Shown one piece after another: positions 22,125-33,884 of a stretch of 64,000 nt of DNA. This DNA is from Aspidiotus rigidus (lineage: Eukaryota > Arthropoda > Insecta > Hemiptera > Diaspididae). The notes beneath the pieces are model-generated. The model did not search any database. It was not told the origin of the DNA and saw nothing but the letters and a program-made list of their open reading frames with translations. A program made the position numbers and the translations under genes. The stretch spans positions 12,625,501 through 12,689,500 of the forward strand of contig JAVHKY010000054.1 in NCBI GenBank assembly GCA_035079385.1, given 5' to 3'. Each line of letters opens with the position of its first letter. Within the stretch, counting starts at the first letter, position 1.

Positions 22125-23361
22125 GGATTGAAGACCGATAGGCTAGCAGGAACAATGGAAGTAGCTTGTCCCAATTTCGCTGGTCACTATCAATTACTTT
22201 GGATAGGAATTGGTCTATTGTTTTGATGAACCTCTCGACCGTACCATCAGATTGTGGGTGGAGTGGTGTTGTACGAGTTTTCCTCAATCCCATCAGCTTA
22301 GCCACTTCTCCAAACACCTGGGACTCAAAGTTTCTTCCCTGGTCTGAGTGTAACTCCAGAGGTACTCCAAACCTCGAGATCCAGTTTTCCACCAGCGCTG
22401 TTGCAACAGTGACGGCTTCATAATTTGGCAGTGGGTAAGCATCCATCCATTTGCTGAAATAATCTCCCACCACTAGAATATAATGATTACCTTGGTCAGT
22501 TTCTGGAAATGGTCCTGAGATATCTGCCGCAATCCGTTCAAAAGGGTATCCCACATTGTAGATTTGCATCTTAGCTCGACCCCTAGTATTGGGCCCCTTA
22601 CTGGCATTACATGCTCTGCAACATTGAATCCAATCCTCTACATCACTTCTATAGGCTGGCCAGTAAAACCGTTCTCGAATCTTGGCCAATATTTTTGTTA
22701 CTCCAAGATGACTACCAGATGCGTCATCATGAACACTCTTCAAGACATCTGGTACAAGTGCTTCAGGTATCAGTAGTTGGCGCCGGTGTGATCTGCCATC
22801 TGTGGTTTCCCAGATCCGGTAAACAATTCCATTTTCCACTTGAAGCGAGTCCCATTGTGACCATAAGATCTTTAAATTTACTGACTGTGAGCTGATATCC
22901 TGCCAGACTGGTCGTTCACCTCTCTCCTTCCAGGCTAAGATGACTGAAATATCTTTATCCTGTTGTTGAGCATTTCTCATATCCACATTGGAACCTAGTT
23001 CTGTGGATTTGACTGAGACTTCTTTCTTCACTTCATAGACTACAGTGCTGAGTTCTTCTTCAACTTTGGTCTGGAGGAGACAATCCTTGGCTTCCAACTC
23101 ATAAAGTGGTATATCTCCATAGGGACTTCTTAAAAGGTCACGCTTCAGATCAATAATCAACCCATACTTTCGCATTAAATCCAGGCCCAGAATACAGTCG
23201 TCCTCCATATCAGCAAGGATGAATTTTCCAGTTATTACCATTGAGGAAATCTTGATAGATAGCTCGACAGTGCCCTTGGTCCAAGCTTGTTCACCCATGG
23301 CAGTCCTGAGGCGGTACTTTTCTCTCCAATTAATGGATAGGCCTGGGATGTCCTCGACCAA
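22057..23361 (-). pseudogene. Protease-integrase polyprotein segment, Ty3/gypsy copy 1
   Basis: This is a 434-codon frame. Residues 1-~90 are the C-terminal part of a retropepsin-like domain (GKFILADMEDDCILGLDLMR, with ILG-D-L near the flap/C-lobe). A short linker follows, then the integrase pre-domain (WKERGERPVWQDIS), the HHCC zinc finger (HLGVTKILAKIRERFYWP, CRACNASKGP) and the catalytic core with acidic residues in AADISGPF, HSDQGRNFES and VERFIKT. RT and RNase H should lie between protease and integrase but are missing. The frame ends by shift at about 22100. The protease active-site region is deleted just upstream (~23370). Confidence 0.88.
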
Positions 23362-24600
23362 TTGTGTCTTAGCAGCACAGTATCTATATTGCGTCCAATA
23401 CTGTCATTCCATCCTGGTACATAGACATTCTCACTCGAAGTGTGCATTTTGGAAATTCTTATTTCTTGGGCCCTTCTGCTTGGCCCTGGAGTTGGTTGGC
23501 CCCTGGCAACTTCAGGTTGGAGTTTTTCCGCCTTCTTTTGCAGAGATTTCCACTTGGGGCAATTATTCTTGATGTGACTCTGTTCATCACAGTGGTAGCA
23601 TCGACGTTTGTCCCTGGTTGGTGCCAGTGGCAGATTTAAGGAAAAAGGCCCAAGGCGCAAGCACCGGCAGGGCCCCACAAAAAAATTTCATAAAATACTT
23701 TCCCATTTTTTTCTGTGGGCCGAGGGCCCAATTTCACAATTTCCCAGGAGGGCCCAAGGCGCGGTTGCGCCTTTTACCACCCGTTAAATCCGCCACTGGT
23801 TGGTGCAACCTTTGTTTGCTTCAAAACTGTGGAACCTTGTCTACGGGACGCCTTTCTTGCAGCTTCTACTTCCAGGGCAAAGGATAATGCTTCTTTCAAG
23901 GTTTTGCAACGTGCCATACAAACTTGACTCTGAACCTCCCAGTCAAAAATTCCACAAATGAATGCTTCAAGAGCAGTTTGTTCAATAGCTAATGCGGTAG
24001 CTTCTGGGTAAGCTTGTTGAGTTAATTTGAGAATTTCACTTGAAAATGCCTGAAGACTTTCTCCGCGGTTCTGTCGACGGTATTTCAGTTCTCTTCTTCT
24101 GATGGGAGCCAAGTGAGCTTGACCAAAACGTTGTTCAAGGACCTCAACCAACTTTTGGTAATTCTTCGTGTCATCCTCAGCAACGTTTGGACAACAGCTG
24201 TAGTGCAGCTCCTCTCAAGCTGACAATCGAATTACCAGCCTTGGCTTTGTCATCCCATCCATTGAGTTGAGCTGCAATTTCATACTGTGATTTGTATAGT
24301 TCCCAAGAGATTTCACCATCAAACGTTGGTATCTTGACTTTGGTCTTTGATGACAGTTCTAAAACTGGTACATTTCCTTCATTTGATCCAGAACTGAAAA
24401 AAGCAACGCCTGGCGGATCCACAACCATGCTTACTGTTGGATTTCCTTCCATTCCTCTCTAATTTTCCATTGTTGCCCAAATTCCTCGACTTGATGTTGG
24501 ATTCCCTCAACCTGATGTTGGATCGGCCCAATCTGGCGTTTAACCTCAACATTGACAGTCTCCCTTAGCCCATCGAAGATTTCTGTCTTGTTTTGTTCGA
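23362..24600 (-). pseudogene. Gag remnant with zinc knuckle, Ty3/gypsy copy 1
   Basis: Minus-strand pieces at 24177-24452 (KVKIPTFDGEISWELYKSQ, capsid N-lobe), 23807-24151 (RRRELKYRRQNRGESLQAFS, capsid C-lobe) and 23440-23620 (CYHCDEQSHIKNNCPKW, a CX2CX4HX4C knuckle) make up gag. A one-base insertion near 24187 shifts the frame between the capsid halves, and a hAT MITE splits capsid from knuckle. Near 23370 the protease active-site codons present in copy 2 are deleted. Gag would package element RNA into particles; here it is dead. Confidence 0.85.
23625..23798. mobile_element. hAT-type MITE inside gag
   Basis: The 174-base insert has ends CAGTGGCAGATTTAA and TTAAATCCGCCACTG and is flanked by the perfect 8-base duplication GTTGGTGC (23617-23624 and 23799-23806). 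Copy 2 of the retrotransposon (about 57120-57140) lacks the insert and shows the empty site. CAGTGGCGGATTTA-type ends with 8-bp duplications are typical of hAT elements. Confidence 0.92.
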
Positions 24601-24689
24601 GTTTCTGTTTCGATGGGTCGTGAAAGAATGGCTTCCGTCTTGCCCACTGCCAAGCTCAAGTTGGCTGACTCGACCCAACGAGTCTCAAG

Positions 24690-24935
24690 CTCTGCGGCCT
24701 AGTTCACTTCTATACCTCATTAACATTGTCGGCGTAACATATGAGCTGCACGCCTAATGGCAGTTGAATGTGATATCCCACAAGGTAGGGCTTAGCACGG
24801 AGCCCTGTGGCACACCGCATGTTACACTTCATTTCACTGTGCCTCCAGACATCTGTTTCAACCTCCCTGTAGCTTGGAAAGCTGCAGATGATTCTTGACA
24901 AGTAACCAGCTAGGCACTGCACTGTTCAGTAACCT
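24690..24935 (-). pseudogene. R1/I-like non-LTR reverse transcriptase scrap
   Basis: Minus-strand translation shows CLAGYLSRIICSFPSYREV and, after frame changes, GVPQGSVLSPTLWDITFN followed by GVQLICYADN. These are RT motif B (GVPQGSVLSP-LW) and the catalytic loop (normally YADD) of R1/I-group retrotransposons. Only ~80 codons remain and the second catalytic Asp is Asn. It lies against the truncated 5' side of the Ty3/gypsy copy. Confidence 0.75.
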
Positions 24936-26285
24936 ATCGCTCCAACCTTTTTTATATGAGCTCTCCTATTATTTGTACCGCTCCCCATTTTTAAATGCAG
25001 TCTCATCTCTTTCATACAGGTTTTTCATTTGGCTAATTCTTACTCTAATTTACAAACGTTGCATCGTTGCCCCCTTCTTTTTTACGCCTGTTTCCAAATA
25101 AAAGATATTCCGATGTAATATTCGTGATTTACGAGCGACCTGCGCGATATTAGTTTAATGTAACTCTCTTGTATAAGGATTAACGAAAGCGAAAAGCAAA
25201 AAAAAAAAAAACTAAACAAACAAAACGTGAACTGTCCACATTCTTTCCAATTGCCTGCAGCAAATAAGGACTATATTTGGTGGGTCGCGGACTACGTATC
25301 ATGTAGAAGCCGATTCGTTTAACGCCTTTCTCCGAGGATAAATAGAACGTGTTTTACGCGGATACTACAGTGTTAATGAGAAAGAATCCTACCCTTTTTT
25401 TTTTCCTTCCACAACATCATCGACTGTGGAGTTGATAAAAATAGCGCAACGTGCGGGCACAAGTCGACCTACGTTGATGCGGAAGGAGAGAAAAGTTGAT
25501 ACCCGTATATGTAAAAGAAGGCTTATAGCCTCGACGAAAAGAGATTTACAATTAATGAGCGAACGAAGAGGTAACCAAATTTCTGCGATACATAATGATG
25601 CCGCGAGGGTTCGCGTTTTCGGGAAATGAAATGTCAAAGATGGACAGTCGAACCGCGAGCCCCTGTTTGTTTCTAATTTAATTGGAAAACTCAAAACTAC
25701 TCTTCTCGCCCGGCTGTGATTGAGGGGAGGAACGGTGGTCGACCGTCCCTACACGCAGTTCGGTTTTGAATGTTTTTATCCGACGTTGAGTACTTGGTCT
25801 TATGAATAATATCGGACAATGTATATACGCTAACGCGTTTCATGTGTATCATATAATACACAGTATCTTGACACCCGCCTTGCGAGTTTTAATTAAAAAT
25901 ACAATGCGATGGCCTAAACTGATGTATTTGGAGATGACGGATACGGTTTTCGTCAAAGAAACGGAGCATAATTCGCCATCCGTTAATGTGGACGTCATTC
26001 AACCATCAAAACGATGAAAGTACTGCAAATAAATTAGCAATTCATGTCCGCAACTTGCATAATCTCGAGAATTGTGATATGATGCGGTATAATATTGTGA
26101 ATATTTTTTCCAGCGCTTTTAAAAAATTCAAGATCTATGAGTATGCGTTCTCTTGACATTCCTATACATAAAGGGATGAGCTCTCCCAATATCCAATTCT
26201 TTTTTTTAGTGTAATCCTGAACCTTATAAACTTGGATAAGCTATGAACCTAGATATGCAAATTAATACGTTCCTGTATATTACAT
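24936..26285. other. Stretch without recognised genes; direct-repeat copy 2
   Basis: Bases 25105-25385 are the diverged direct copy of 20395-20690. The rest, including ORFs at 25389-25694 and 25802-26017, shows no family resemblance. CG-rich patches resemble those at 19.4-20.3 kb. Confidence 0.5.
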
Positions 26286-26646
26286 ATTGATACAAAAGTT
26301 GTACTCTACGAGAGAGTAGCGAAATATTAAAATACACCAATCAAAGCCGCTAAGATCTTTCGGTTAAGCAACCGTTTTCGGAGCACTGAGGAGGTGGTAT
26401 GGACAGGTGAACGTCACTACAAGACTTAATCTGCTGGTTCACTCAAGGCTTTCTGCCCTCCTTCACCCTGGTGAGTTCGAATCATTCATAGTATCGGTTA
26501 ACAGTGACTTTCGCGATTTTAAACGAAATCTAAAAGAAAAAAAAAATCGTTAACTTGCCTCCCTCCAGAATTCTAACGCTATTGCCGAGAAAAAAGATTG
26601 TGCTGGAGATAAAATAGTCCAGCAGTTCCAGCCGCGAATCATCAAT

Positions 26647-27039
26647 TACACTACTGAACAGTGCTATCCTGTTACAAAGATTCTATTACGTGATTCATAG
26701 ATACTTTTCAACGCTGAACACGAATTCGTGTTGTCCGTTTTTTGCTAGCACGTCACAATTTTTAGTAATCACGATAAATATTCACGTAAACATAACAAAT
26801 ATTCTCGTCTACTTGCCGCGCGCTGTCGCGGAACGTAACGAACGTTTTCGATAGCGACGCTAATATCGTCGATGTGTTTCGCGGCGACGTGCGGCAAGTA
26901 AACGAGAACTTTAATCGTGATTACTAAAAATTGTGACGTGCTAGCAAAAAACGGACAACGGATTCTTGTTCAGCGTTGAAAAGTATCTAAGAATCACGTA
27001 ATAGAATCTGTGTAACAGGATAGCTGTTCAGTAGTGTTA
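26647..27039. mobile_element. Foldback element, ACACTACTGAACAG ends, second member
   Basis: Inverted arms of ~170 bases start TACACTACTGAACAG and end CTGTTCAGTAGTGTTA. The GC-rich centre (26815-26900) holds cgcgcgctgtcgcgg and cggcgacgtgcgg. It has the same ends as 10226-10920 but a different arm and loop sequence. Confidence 0.75.
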
Positions 27040-27044
27040 TAGTA

Positions 27045-28145
27045 AAGTTGAGCTTGATTCTAATGAGGTGAACCTGTTGGAGAAGAGATTGAAATTTAGC
27101 CCCCCCCCCCCCTATTAAGAACCAAGAGATTCTTGTTAATGTTGTGGCTGACTTGACAATCGTCAAGATTGGACCTGGCGTGAACATCCAAAAAAAGTGC
27201 GCCGAAATGGTGGGCAGTACCCCCCCCCCTTCCTTATATGGGCAGTAGCTGTATTGAGGTGATAAAAACTTGAACGGGAAGGTCAGGAAGGAAGGATTAA
27301 TCCTTACTAAGGCGGATAAAAGCAACGTTGTAGTAATTATGGAAAAGTTCTCCTATGTTTCCAGTGTTTATGATGTGCTAGTACAATGTGGGGCCAAGGA
27401 AAATAGCCTTTTCTGTTTCCCTCAATTTGTTAAAGAGGTGAGGAAAATTATTAACAAAAGTGAATTCATTATCAAGGGTCCACTCTTAAAGAAAGCCATC
27501 ATGGAACTTAACCCGGTACCCCCCTCCTCCTCCTCTACGGGTTGCCTAAAGTACATGAAAAAATATGTTCCAATGCGGCCGATCGTGTCGTTTGTCCCGT
27601 CACCAACTTACTTATTAGCTAACTTTATAGATCGATGGTTTAAATCACGAGTAGATTGTACCTCCCCGTATTCAGAAAAGAACTCGGGCTCCTTGGTGGA
27701 TAGGTTGAAGGACGTAAACTTTCCTCCGGAAACGACCTTATGCTCCTTTGATGTTGTAGGATTATTTCCTCATATCCCTAAGGCTGTCACTATCCAACAT
27801 ATGGGCGAGTTGCTCATAAAGTCAGGTGTCCCTCATGAAGAGATGGCGGAATTCTTTGATCTTGTGAGGGTTTGTTGGACCCCCAACTTCTGTAAATTTG
27901 AAGGGAAATTTTTCGAGTTCTCGTATGAGGTGGGGATCCCTATTGGTTCTCCCTTGGGCTCTCTGATATCTGAGGTATTCATGTGCAAATTTGAGATCGA
28001 TTTGTTTTCCTCAGGCCAGGTGCTGTTGAATCATGTCTTGTACTGGCATAGATATGTGGACGATATACTTTGTGCGTGCACCGGTCCAGTGGAACTCCTT
28101 CGTGAGTTTCTCACTTACTTAAATAGCCACGATACCCTTCCATGA
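27045..28145 (+). pseudogene. PLE-A reverse transcriptase
   Basis: Decayed N-terminal sequence (27045-27270, several frames, interrupted by C runs) is followed by a 291-codon frame. It contains TKADKSNVVVIMEKFSY, PTYLLANFIDRWFKS, motif A CSFDVVGLFPHIPKA, motif B GIPIGSPLGSLISEVFM and the catalytic YVDD in WHRYVDDIL (~28050). These are the RT motifs of Penelope-like retroelements, related to telomerase RT. The conserved YGLPKVHK segment is displaced by a local, self-compensating frameshift around 27520-27560. The frame ends at a deletion in the thumb region (28143). Confidence 0.87.
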
Positions 28146-28149
28146 AATT

Positions 28150-28860
28150 CACCCTGGAAGTTGGTGGCTCATTAATAAATTTCTTGGACTCGTCCATTTT
28201 CGTTAGAGATGGCGTCCATGAATTTGGAATTTATAGAAAAGAAACATCGACCGATATTACAATCCAGCTGCACATAAGATCGCTACCTTCAACAGCTTGA
28301 TCCATCGCCTGACTCATATTCCTTTGAGTCAGGACGCTTTTTAAAAGGAACTAGGAACAATTAAGCACCTGGCTAGAATGAATCAAGTGAGGGTGGAGGC
28401 TTACTAGAAAAAGCCTCGATTCTACCGCCTCCCTCCCAGGGATTCACACCCAGATAGGAAGAAACGTTGGATCAGACTTCCTTACCCGGGTAGATTTTCG
28501 TTGAAAGTGGGCCGTGTGCTCAGTCCTTTCGGGTTCCGTCCGGCATATTATAATACTAACACAGTAAAAAGTTTATTTGTGAAATTAAGGGACCCCATTC
28601 CCCTAGCCGAGAGGAGGGGTGTTTACAGCATAGCCTGCAACGATTGCCCTGGAGTTTATATAGGAATGACCGGCCGTCAGCTCCAGATAAGAATCGATGA
28701 GCATAAAAAAGTTTGGGAGGAGGGTAACTTGAGCGAGTCGGCCTTTGACGATCACCTATCGAAAGTGGCCACAGAGTCAAAGAGGGGTCTGGTACCCTCC
28801 TCCATAGGGATAACTCATACTTTAAAGTATGACTTTAGAAAATATTGAAATCTTACGTCA
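28150..28860 (+). pseudogene. PLE-A RT thumb and GIY-YIG endonuclease
   Basis: FTLEVGGSLINFLDSSIF continues the RT after the frameshift (28150-28290). The connector (28290-28500) is badly eroded. From 28501 the frame shows VLSPFGFRPAYYNTNTVKS and then the endonuclease GVYSIACNDCPGVYIGMTGR, with the GVY...YIG pair and CxxC, followed by QLQIRIDEHKKVW. This domain nicks target DNA for priming. The frame diverges near 28790 by indel. Confidence 0.85.
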
Positions 28861-29164
28861 CCGGAATAATGAAGACTTCACCGTCTTAATCGGGTATATT
28901 CCTGATGAGGTCTGGTTGAGCTAGTCTATGAGAATGATTCACACTTCGATGACTCGCTGGTTCAATCATGATCCTCGAGTTGGTTTCTCAGTCTTCGTTG
29001 TTTTTGGATTAGTCACTTTCGTTCGTGCTCCGATGATGGTTGCTTAACCAAAAGATCTTAGCGGCTCTGATTAGTGTGGTTTTAATATTTCGTTACTCTC
29101 TCGTAGAGTACAACTTTTGTATCAATCTAGATAAGCCTAGTATAAGCTAGTATAAAGCCCCATA

Positions 29165-29714
29165 TTGGACTGTATTAGGCTCATTATACAGGGCAGTGTA
29201 CAAACTTCTCAATCATCATCTATCGTCTGTAAACTCTGTCAAGTTCATTGGTCTCCCCTTCGACTTCAAAAAATCCTGGATCCCCCATATCATGATCTCA
29301 AGAGCAAAAGGTCCGATTTCCTCGAACGTACTAAAATAGCTATCCCTATCACGCTCTTGTATCAGCGGTGACTCCATGAACAATGCCTTCGCAGACACAG
29401 TATGAAGAAAAAGAAACAACACAGACAACCCTTCCCGTGTTTGAACAGATTTTAGGTTTACGATCCACGATGGTATGACTTCTTTTGGTAAATAGTCGGC
29501 GTAAGCAGGAGAAGCGATTTTATTGGACGACCAGGCATAGTCGTCGACGCTGATTTCGCCGATATGAACGCTGTGGCAGTCAGCGCACTTTAGAGGACGT
29601 CATGGACGGACCTTCGTCGATGAGTGAGCCGGGGGAGGAAATCGAGGGGTGACGAAAACAGGTCATTTTCGAAGAAGGGGATATTCAACTCCCTGTTCTG
29701 TATTGAATTCGTGT
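29165..29714. other. Spacer between two PLE copies
   Basis: No family is recognised. It lies between the end of PLE-A and the 5'-truncated start of PLE-B. The 68-residue ORF has no support. Confidence 0.5.
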
Positions 29715-30690
29715 AACCTTTAGTAAATTTACGAGTTCCCTGAAGAGATGGGGATCCCTTATGGATCTCCTCTGGGTTCTCTTATTTCAGAAGTTTTCAT
29801 GTCTAAATTTGAGTGCGACCTGTTCTCTTCAGGCCGGGTGTTTGTGAGTCATATACACTATTGGCACAGGTACGTTGACGACGTTTTATGTGCGTGGACC
29901 GGTCCAACAGAACTCCTTGGCGAGTTTCTTGATTATTTAAACAGTCTTTACCCTTCCATAAAATTCACACTGGAAGTTGGTGGCTCCATTATAAACTTTT
30001 TGGACTTGTCTATTTCCGCCACTTAGGGCGTCCATCAATTTGGTATTTACAGAACTTCCACCGATATTACCATCCACGGGTCGTCATTCGTACCTGTTGC
30101 CCACAAAGTTGCTACTTTTAATAGCCTGATACATCACTTGTTTCATATCCCATTGAGTCAAGCCGTTTTCCAGAAAGAATTAATGACTATAAAGCACCTG
30201 GCTAGAGTCAACCAGGTCAGGGTCGATGTCGACCTTATGGTTTGTAGGAGGCTCACAAGGAAATGCCTTGACTGTAAAACCTCTCTCCCCCGGGATTTAC
30301 ACCAATATGGTAGGAAATGGTGGATTAAGCTCCCGTTTCTGGGCAAGCTTTCATCGCAGTTGGGCCGTCGGTTTTCGGTCAGCTTTCTATAATGTCAACA
30401 CTGTTAAGAGCATTTTCTTCAAATTAAAGGACCCTATCCCAGTGGCCGAAAGGGAAGGGGTTTATAGGGTGGCTTGTGGAGATTGTCCTAGCGACTATAT
30501 AGGGATGACCAGCCGTCAACTCCAAATTAGAGTTGACGAACACAAACAAGCTTGGAGGAAAAAGAAAGTAGGGGAGTCAACCTTTGCGGATCACTTGATC
30601 GCAAGTGGTCACAATTTTAAAGAGGGGTCCGAAATTCTCCTTCATAGGGAAAACTCATACTTCAAACGTCTGGGCCCTTGAGAAAATAGA
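29715..30690 (+). pseudogene. PLE-B RT (C-terminal half) and GIY-YIG endonuclease
   Basis: The successive frames are: 29748-30026 with GIPYGSPLGSLISEVFMSKF, WHRYVDDVLCAWTG and IINFLDLS; 30138-30392 with IPLSQAVFQKELMTIKHLA; and 30370-30681 with GVYRVACGDCPSDYIGMTSR and QLQIRVDEHKQAW. A stop after the FLDLS motif and two frameshifts separate them. The endonuclease retains the GVY/YIG pair and the CxxC cysteines. The N-terminal two thirds of RT is missing. Confidence 0.87.
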
Positions 30691-31110
30691 AATTCTCCGA
30701 TAATAGTAGCGTTGCCGTTTTGACCAGGTACATTCCTGAAGAAGGATTGATCGAATTAGTCTACGGCAATGATTCACATTTCGTTGACTCCTAGCTTCGG
30801 TCATGATTTCGTTTGATGTCGCTTGTTCTTGTTGGTATTGGGTTAAGTTGTTTTCCACACTTCGAGAATGGCTAATTTGCGGAAAGCGCTCGTGTTTTTA
30901 ATTTTCGTGCGGTCCTTTGCATCTTCTTTCGTGTTACTTCTTTGAGTATCCTCTTCATCATGGATGACCGTTATTTTATACAAAAACGTATCGATTTTAA
31001 GTACATCTCCGATAAAAAATTCCTGATGAGATCCAATAGGGATACCGACTTCTTCAGGAAAGGAATAGAATTTCTCTCTGAAGAATTTCTATCAAGTGAC
31101 AATTCTTGAA
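29715..31110 (+). mobile_element. Penelope-like element B, 5'-truncated, with downstream partial N-terminus
   Basis: It starts within RT motif B and runs through the endonuclease and a 3' block with 'gcggaaagcgctcg' (~30880). It then continues into 30961-31108, which reads MDDRYFIQKRIDFKYISDKK to a stop. That piece corresponds to the N-terminus of a following element copy, and shows that PLE copies were arranged head-to-tail when inserted. Confidence 0.78.
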
Positions 31111-32153
31111 CGAACTTACTGCAACAAGATGAACGATGGAGTGAAAGCAATAATAAGCTGACCTTTGCAACAAGTGTAGTCTATCTCAAAAGGAAACTAA
31201 GAAGAACGCACATTTACGACTTTAACCATCGCTATTAAAGTGAACTTTTCGAATGGTTTCATGGTACTCACCAAAATATGACAGACCTATGTTTTCAACT
31301 TCAAAGACAATTGACGCTCGCATCGAATACAGAAAATCGTGTGCTCAAGGGAGATAACGACGGCTATATACGAAACTCCGCCACCGTAACAACGACGTGA
31401 CTTTCAATGCGAATGGCGAAGAGGTACGATATTCGCCTTGATAATAAAGCGAAAATGAGCTTAGTTTGAAAATAGCAGATAGATGGATTATAGTGAACGC
31501 TACAATAAACCCGGTGTAGAAATTTGCTTAATACCATTCATTGACGGGAACTCACTACTGAAAGAGCCATTCATGTACGCCTGATTACGATGAGGATCGT
31601 GCGCGCACTAATTTAACAATGACTCGAATCACGTTCGTTCGCCGAGTTGAAAATTTTCGTCGAGTTCGTTGTTCGAAATAATATTACTCGGCGCATTATT
31701 GGGCGATGTTTGATTATTCGTAAGAATATTTAATCGTTCTCGCCATGCACCTGGTTGAAGAGTACTCTCTTGGCGGATTCACTTTAATATTATTTCGCCG
31801 ATTTCTCTCCAAATTAATAATGATAGTTAGGAAAAAGAGAAGAATAGACTGGGGAAAATGTCACTGGCTAGTGCACATTCTGCAGTCGCGGTGGAGGAAC
31901 CACGATCTCAACTGCTTTAATTGTTTCTCTTCTCCTACATTTCACTCTCTCATTAATTTTCCTTCTGTTCTCGAGGTAGGATTTTAGAAAGTTGACGAAA
32001 TTTTTCTAGGTCTCTCCTCTATATGAATCAGCATAAAAACGGTGTAAATTAAGAGAAAATGAAATACATTTCGGCTTGTTGGTGGGCAAAGAAGGGCATT
32101 GACAACCTCGAGAAAGTATGTTTAAATAGTGTATATATTTTCGAAGGGTCTTA
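31111..32153. other. Stretch without recognised genes
   Basis: No protein family, RNA gene or repeat was recognised. Short ORFs only (longest 80 codons, 31745-31987). Confidence 0.5.
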
Positions 32154-33884
32154 TAGTCCATGAGCCATATAAAAATGCGGTACCATTCGGGGGGACAAAG
32201 CGATACTTTGAGATATGTTAGTAGGGGTGATACTTGATATAAAAAACGATGATAGACATCTGAGAAAAGCAGCTTTCCAAAATGGCGGATCGGTCCTCTG
32301 GTGAAAGGCGAATAACTCATTTTGTGTGGGTCAAATTTTTTACTTTTCTTTTTCAATTAGAGAAAATAAGGGCCCGAATAACATATTCAACTTCCCGTCC
32401 CTCACATCCTAATAAATTTTCTGTGGCACGTTCTAGCTCCCTAAAATCAATGTTTTGCAAATATCTTGAAAAATTGGGCATCAATCATGAAAAGTTTCAG
32501 ATAAGACATGTTCCTCGTGAAATTTGTTATAGAAAATACCATTCAAACTTTGCTATACGTCCAATTATCAGCTTAAAAAGTTCTTCAAAAGTTGAGAACT
32601 TTGAGAAAAAGTCAATTTTTCAACAATAAATATCTAGAAAATCAAACACAAATGAAATAAAATTTCAAACAAAAACTTTTTATTGAAAAATTTCAACTGC
32701 AAAATAGATTGCCTAAACTTTCTTCCGAAGTTTGTCGAAAGTTCTGAACTTTTGGAAGGAAATCGATTGTTGTCAAATATTACAAAAAAATAAGCTAGAC
32801 CTATTCTAATAAGAAGGAGTTCCAAACAAAAAATATTTTCCATGAAGTTTACTTCATCACAGACCATCTGAACTTCATTGTCAGTCTAGTTATAATCTGG
32901 AAAAGCTTCTAAAATTGTGAGCATCCGAAAAAATCGATTCACAGTAAATATTTTGGGAGAACAGATTCAATAAGAAAAACTTTCAAACAAAAAATGTTCC
33001 TTTTGCAATTATCTGTAAAATAGACTTCTTAAACTTCCTTTTAAACATTGTCGGAAGTTGTGAGCGTTTGGAAGGAAAGTGATTGTTTCCAAATATCCTC
33101 CAAACTAGAGCTTTAATGAGGAAAAGTTTCAACCCAAAAGTGATTCTCACAAAATTCACTACCTATATCTTTATTGTAAAGCTAATGGTCATCATAAAAA
33201 GTCTATTGTGAGCTTCAACATTGAAAAAAAATTTGTAGGAATCACATTGAATACTTTTATTTATTTATTATTAAAGTATTCTTATTGGTAAGTGATGCCG
33301 ATAAGTTCAGTGGCCTAGTTGCAGTCAGAGGAATAAAATCTTAATGAGGAATTGTACCTAATTTTCCGTTTGCCGACATGCGCGTTGATGTTGCTGTACT
33401 TTGTACAAAATTAAAATAATATTCAAGCGGTTCATTTGCACATGGCGCTGCAATCTCTTAAAACTACACAAAATAGATTTTTGAATATCTGCTAATTATT
33501 TTGAATTATTTATTCTAGAACACAATGTAAAATATAAAATATTTAAAAAAAGAATCCGGTGTAGCTCATGAAGTTGATTGAATTGAGTTTATCATAGCTG
33601 AACTAAAAAGAAAAACACAAGAGTTTGAGTTGAAAAACTCTGTTTACTAAATAAAATATTAAATAATTTTATAATTAAACATTCATATGTGAAATCTTAC
33701 AGCAACATCCCCGTATCTTACAAACTCTTATAACCTTACGCTTCCTCATGAGAAATACAATCACTTCGTTATTCAGTTTTCCATTATATTAGGAACAAAC
33801 AGCCTTTACTATTGCCTTCTATGTACATAAGTGAATACCATATTGCTGCTGTAAGATTTTACATATGATTGTTTGATTACAAAA

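Larger units (their letters stand above)
21245..24600 (-). mobile_element. Ty3/gypsy retrotransposon copy 1, 5'-truncated and lacking RT-RNase H
   Basis: Reading on the minus strand: partial gag, CCHC zinc knuckle, protease, then directly the integrase (zinc finger, DDE core, GPY-like C-terminus), a polypurine tract and a 3' LTR. The region between protease and integrase that should encode reverse transcriptase and RNase H (~600 residues) is absent. No 5' LTR is found, and similarity to copy 2 fades near 24600 in the N-terminal coiled-coil part of gag. Frameshifts and a hAT MITE (23625-23798) interrupt it. It cannot move by itself. Confidence 0.88.
26286..29135 (+). mobile_element. Penelope-like element A (RT + GIY-YIG), decayed, with inverted end
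   Basis: The right end (29028-29135) contains 'ggttgcttaacc', 'agatcttagcggct' and 'tacaacttttgtatcaat'. The left end (26286-26385) is the inverted complement of the same block. This inverted copy of the 3' end at the 5' side is a known structure of Penelope elements. Between them lie RT and endonuclease coding segments and, nested at 26647-27039, a foldback element. Multiple frameshifts are present. Confidence 0.8.
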
